Assembly: GCA_946481355.1 (NCBI GenBank)
Contig: CAMLNH010000073.1
Span: 1-9,833 of the forward strand
Direction of reading: 5' to 3'
Origin: an uncultured Curvibacter sp.
GTDB taxonomy: Bacteria > Pseudomonadota > Gammaproteobacteria > Burkholderiales > Burkholderiaceae
DNA: 9,833 nt
Part shown: one piece after another, positions 6,732 through 9,833 of the stretch
Layout: each line of letters opens with the position of its first letter
Numbering within the stretch: position 1 is the stretch's first letter
Notes under the pieces: model-generated
What the model saw: the letters and a program-made list of their open reading frames with translations, nothing else
The model's database searches: none
Told to the model about the DNA's origin: nothing
Translations under genes and position numbers: made by a program

Positions 6732-7856
6732 ATGGAGCGCGAAGAACTGGGCGCCTGGTTGCGCCTGACGCTCACCCCCGGTCTCGGCGACACCAGCGCT
6801 CGCCGCCTGCTCGCGGCCTTCGGTCCGCCCGAAGGGCTCTACACCCAAACGCCCCAGGCTCTGCAAGCGGTCCTGACCCCAGCCCAAGCCGCGGCCCTGT
6901 TGCAGCCCCCCGAAGGCTGGACCGCGTTGCTGGACAGCACCTGGGCCTGGCTGCAGGCCGAACCCGTGTCACGCGCGGTGGTTGCGCTGGGTGATGCGGC
7001 CTATCCCAAGACCCTATTGAACATTGAAGATCCGCCCTTGCTGCTCTACCTGAGCGGGCGGCTGGACCTGCCGCTGGACAGCTCTCGCAGTCTGGCCATC
7101 GTCGGCAGCCGCAATCCCACACCCCAGGGCGCACTCAATGCGCGCCAGTTCGCCATGGCCCTGGCCGAGCAGGGCCAGACCATCGTCTCCGGTCTGGCGC
7201 TGGGCATCGACGGCGCCGCCCACGAGGGCGCGCTGGCGGGCGCACGTGGCGCGGATCGCCTGGCCACCGTGGCCGTGGTCGGCACCGGGGCGGATCGCGT
7301 CTATCCCAAGAGCCACCACGCTCTGGCGCACCGCATCAGCGAGCACGGACTGATCGTCAGCGAATACCCGCTGGGCACGCCGCCGCTAGCGGCCAACTTT
7401 CCGCGGCGCAACCGTCTGATCGCGGGGCTCTCGAACGCCACCCTGGTCGTGGAGGCGGCTTTGCAATCGGGTTCGCTGATCACCGCACGCCTGGCAGTCG
7501 AGCAGGGCAAGGAAGTGTTTGCCATCCCGGGCTCCATCCACGCCACGCAATCGCGCGGGTGCCATGCCCTGATCCGCCAGGGCGCCAAGCTGGTCGAGTC
7601 GGCGCAGGACGTGCTCGAAGACCTGCCCGGCTGGGCCGCAGGCATCTCACCGGCGCCCGCGGCATCGGCGCCGATGGACCCGGACCCTGATGACGTGCTG
7701 CAGGCCTTGGGCATGGATCCGGTGAGCCTGGACGCCTTGCAGGCCCGCACCGGCTTGGACATCGCGCGCCTGCAGGCGCGCCTGATGGCCCTGGAGCTCG
7801 AAGGGCAGGTCGCCCGTCTGCCCGGCGGATTGCTGCAACGCCTGGTCCGCAGCTGA
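6732..7856 (+). CDS. dprA: DNA-processing protein DprA (Smf)
   Basis: DprA binds incoming single-stranded DNA during natural transformation and loads RecA on it; it is also found in bacteria not known to be transformable. The 374-residue protein has family length and three parts. There is an N-terminal helical region (about 1-75, with LTLTPGLGDTSARRLL). The Rossmann-like DprA core spans about 80-295, with IVGSRNPTPQG (123-133), SGLALGIDGAAHEGAL (153-168), VVGTGADRVYPKSH (182-195), FPRRNRLIAGLS (223-234), a SGSLITARLA stretch (246-255) and FAIPGSI (263-269). A C-terminal winged-helix-like segment spans about 318-372. The ATG has no clear Shine-Dalgarno site and lies next to a short CCGGT / ACCGG dyad (6711-6729), suggesting weak translation. 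It sits between the LysM gene and smg, the same order seen near def-fmt in other proteobacteria. Confidence 0.97.
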   Translation: MEREELGAWLRLTLTPGLGDTSARRLLAAFGPPEGLYTQTPQALQAVLTPAQAAALLQPPEGWTALLDSTWAWLQAEPVSRAVVALGDAAYPKTLLNIEDPPLLLYLSGRLDLPLDSSRSLAIVGSRNPTPQGALNARQFAMALAEQGQTIVSGLALGIDGAAHEGALAGARGADRLATVAVVGTGADRVYPKSHHALAHRISEHGLIVSEYPLGTPPLAANFPRRNRLIAGLSNATLVVEAALQSGSLITARLAVEQGKEVFAIPGSIHATQSRGCHALIRQGAKLVESAQDVLEDLPGWAAGISPAPAASAPMDPDPDDVLQALGMDPVSLDALQARTGLDIARLQARLMALELEGQVARLPGGLLQRLVRS

Positions 7857-7947
7857 CACCAGGCGCGGCGTGCACCGGGCGCAACAGCGCCCTGAACACC
7901 GCCCATTTCCCGCTGGCGCCCGGCGCGTTCTGCGCTATATTGAAGCC

Positions 7948-8445
7948 ATGTTCGAAGTGCTTGTGTACGTGTACGAAAACTACTGGCGCGGCGATGCCTG
8001 CCCTGAACTCCCGCAACTCGAACGCAAGCTCAACGCCATCGGTTTCGATGCCGACGAGATTCGCGACGCCCTGCTCTGGCTCGACGGCCTGAACCTCGCA
8101 GCCCAGAGCACGCTTTGGCTCGATGTCGAGCCCGAAACACCCCCAACCACCGATCTGCCCCGCGTGCAGTCGCCGGACAGCCTGCGTGTCTACTCGGTCG
8201 CCGAGCAGAACCACCTGGGGGCCGAGTGCCTAGGCTTCGTCAGCTTCCTGGAGGCGGCCGGGGTGCTGCCGCCGCCCATGCGGGAAGTGGTTCTGGACCG
8301 TGCCATGGCCATACCCGGCGAGCCCATGGCGCTTGACGACCTCAAGATCATCATCCTCATGGTGTACTGGAGTTTTGGCGAAGAGCCGGATGCGCTCATC
8401 CTCGACGAGCTCTACGATGACCATGCCGAGCGCGTGGCGCACTGA
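7948..8445 (+). CDS. smg: Smg family protein (DUF494)
   Basis: This 165-residue acidic protein matches the Smg/DUF494 family, named for its position beside smf (dprA). The molecular function is not established. Visible family features are the N-terminus MFEVLVYVYENYW, an N-terminal helical region through about residue 55 (ELPQLERKLNAIGF, EIRDALLWLDGL), a variable middle with a proline-rich stretch near 60-75, and a conserved C-terminal half with ECLGFVSFLEAAGVL (93-107), a DRAM segment (117-120) and LDDLKIIILMVYWSFG (129-144). The frame stays open 26 codons upstream, but the family N-terminus fixes the start at the ATG 7948-7950. Only a weak GAAG precedes it. A TATATT at 7936-7941 has no matching -35. 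The 91 bases between dprA and this gene hold no other gene that I can see. topA, which often follows smg elsewhere, is absent. Confidence 0.92.
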   Translation: MFEVLVYVYENYWRGDACPELPQLERKLNAIGFDADEIRDALLWLDGLNLAAQSTLWLDVEPETPPTTDLPRVQSPDSLRVYSVAEQNHLGAECLGFVSFLEAAGVLPPPMREVVLDRAMAIPGEPMALDDLKIIILMVYWSFGEEPDALILDELYDDHAERVAH

Positions 8446-8469
8446 GCCAATCATCCCCTCATGACGACC

Positions 8470-8495
8470 CCAAGGCCCCGCGTGCGGGGCCTTGG
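8470..8495. terminator. Probable bidirectional terminator hairpin between smg and the DUF1631 gene
   Basis: A perfect 11-bp inverted repeat, CCAAGGCCCCG / CGGGGCCTTGG, with a four-base loop lies in the 54 bases between two convergent genes. Its position and strength suggest it ends transcription from both sides, but neither strand has a T run after the stem, so it is not a textbook intrinsic terminator. Confidence 0.55.
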
Positions 8496-8499
8496 CACT

Positions 8500-9833
8500 T
8501 CAAGCGACGAGGCGCTCCGGGTTGGCTTCGAGCCGCGTCAGCGCCTCGCGTGTAGCGCGCACAGTCAGCGTCTCCTCTTCCTGCGGCAGCAGCAGGCCCG
8601 CCTGCAGGTAGGCGGCCAGACGGCCGGCCTGAATCAGGTAGCTGTGGCCGTCGCTGGACGCAAAGAGGTTGAGGTGCTTGCGATCGCTGCGCCAGACGAA
8701 CTGGACCTGGTTGACCTTGCCGTTGTGGTCCAGCGTGAACCAGGAGCCGGGTTGCAGCTCCTGCGCCCAGGCGACCATGGCCGGCGTGGGTTTGGAGCCG
8801 CCATTGGTGACCACCTCGATGGTCGAGGCGTCGATGCCCAGCATCATCTCGATGCTCTCGGCGTCCAGCGGCAGATCGCCCAGACCGTCCTCGCTGACGA
8901 AGTCTTCCAGGTTGGCCAGACGCTGCGTCATGGCGTCAATCTGGGCCTGCGGAATGGCCTGGGTCTTGGACATGAAGGCATCGGCCATGGTATCGCTGAC
9001 GATCTTGATGTGCGCGTCCTGGTCCGTCGGCGACATGCCCAGCAGCCCCATGCCGACGCGCAGACGCTGCAGCAGCTGCGGCAGATCCTGGATCACGCGT
9101 GCGCGGTCGTTGCGGTTGGGCTTGGCGCTGGCCGACCAGACCAGATCGGCCGCCGCCTTCTTGAGCGCCACGGTTTCGGCGTCCTTGGGACCCTTGCGCA
9201 CGGCCGACACCGCCAGCACCTCGGCCCAGACCTTGAACAGGAAGGTGCGGATCTCGTCACGTACCGGAATGTCCTTGAGCAGGTTACGCATCTCGATCGT
9301 GTACTGGATCGTCAGTGTCTCCTTCTGCTCAACCTGCTGCGCCACGCTCACGACCTTCTGCGTCTTCTCCTTGCCGGTCAGGTACTTGGAGAGAAACTTC
9401 TGGAATTCGTCATAGACGATCTGGAAGACGCGCTTGCCTGTCTCGGGGTACTGCTCGATGACCTGCACGATGCGCTTGATCTCGGCCTCCAGGGCGCTGC
9501 CCGAGATGACACTGGCGTCGAAGCCCAGCACGCAGGAGCCCATGCGGTCGATCAGCTGACGTGCCGGATGGTTGATGGAGCCGAAGAACTCGGGATCCCC
9601 CAGGGCCACGCGCAACACCGGCATCTGCAGGCGCGCAAACCAGACCCGGATCGTCGTCGGGATACGCTCCTCCGCCAGGATGGCCTGGAACATCAAGGCC
9701 ACCATCTCGATGATGGCCTTCTCGCTCTTGGTCTCGGCCTTCTTCTTGAGCTCGTCGGTCTTCTCGCGCAGCTTCTCCGCGACCTTGACCACGCCAGCCG
9801 GGCTGAAATCTTCATAGACCGTGCCGGTCCCGC
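8500..9833 (-). CDS. DUF1631 family protein (partial, N-terminus beyond right edge)
   Basis: The frame runs open to the right edge, giving the last 443 residues plus part of a codon. The GTG near 9792 is not the start, because codons upstream stay in frame and family members are typically about 700-800 residues, so roughly the N-terminal half is missing. I recognise it as DUF1631, a proteobacterial family without an established function. Visible features are a highly charged helical segment (about 9700-9790, rich in Lys and Glu, possibly coiled coil), FARLQMPVLRVALGDPEFF and HPARQLIDRMG (about 9530-9650), a long helical middle, and a C-terminal beta-rich portion beginning near GSWFTLDHNGKV (about 8760) and VQFVWRSD. 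No signal peptide or membrane segment is seen in this part, so it is probably cytoplasmic. It is convergent with smg. The family assignment comes from memory of the conserved blocks and is fairly confident; no function is offered. Confidence 0.82.
   Translation of the reverse strand, partial: GTGTVYEDFSPAGVVKVAEKLREKTDELKKKAETKSEKAIIEMVALMFQAILAEERIPTTIRVWFARLQMPVLRVALGDPEFFGSINHPARQLIDRMGSCVLGFDASVISGSALEAEIKRIVQVIEQYPETGKRVFQIVYDEFQKFLSKYLTGKEKTQKVVSVAQQVEQKETLTIQYTIEMRNLLKDIPVRDEIRTFLFKVWAEVLAVSAVRKGPKDAETVALKKAAADLVWSASAKPNRNDRARVIQDLPQLLQRLRVGMGLLGMSPTDQDAHIKIVSDTMADAFMSKTQAIPQAQIDAMTQRLANLEDFVSEDGLGDLPLDAESIEMMLGIDASTIEVVTNGGSKPTPAMVAWAQELQPGSWFTLDHNGKVNQVQFVWRSDRKHLNLFASSDGHSYLIQAGRLAAYLQAGLLLPQEEETLTVRATREALTRLEANPERLVA

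Noticed and set aside
5391..6887. A 498-codon open frame on the minus strand opposite the LysM gene
   Set aside because: The composition is typical of a GC-rich shadow frame, it runs across the LysM/dprA gap into dprA, and it has no recognisable domain.
7870..7947. A 26-residue N-terminal extension of Smg from a GTG start
   Set aside because: The conserved family N-terminus begins at MFEVLVYVYENYW, and the extra residues look like non-coding sequence translated by chance.

Overview
The window is GC-rich chromosomal DNA with the gene content and protein styles of a betaproteobacterium, most likely Burkholderiales of the Comamonadaceae type. I infer this from the form of the pyruvate kinase, the LysM-dprA-smg cluster divergent from def-fmt, the neighbouring azlCD pair, and a DUF1631 protein. 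I see no mobile elements, tRNA or rRNA genes, CRISPR arrays or signs of recent transfer. It reads as a housekeeping region with nine genes, two of them cut by the window edges.

Left part, minus strand (read right to left, about 5237 down to 1): def (peptide deformylase), fmt (methionyl-tRNA formyltransferase), azlC and azlD (two-subunit branched-chain amino-acid exporter), pgk (phosphoglycerate kinase) and pyk (pyruvate kinase, missing its C-terminus). def/fmt and azlC/azlD overlap by 4 bases, and fmt and azlC are 3 bases apart, so def-fmt-azlC-azlD looks like one translationally coupled operon. pgk follows after 78 bases that hold a strong hairpin. A clear stem-loop with a T run separates pgk from pyk.

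Middle and right part, plus strand (about 5406 to 8445): a secreted LysM-domain protein, dprA (single-stranded DNA-binding recombination mediator used in transformation) and smg (DUF494). The 168-base divergent region between def and the LysM gene holds dyads, a candidate promoter and a structured leader. A perfect 11-bp hairpin separates smg from the convergent DUF1631 gene, whose N-terminal half lies beyond the right edge.

Functionally, def and fmt add and remove the N-formyl group of initiator methionine, pgk and pyk carry the two ATP-forming steps of lower glycolysis, and azlCD exports amino acids. I found no convincing new multi-gene system. The points most worth a second look are a degenerate internal duplication in the LysM protein, the possible ribosome-site-masking hairpins in its leader, the dyads in the divergent promoter region, and the uncharacterised DUF1631 protein.
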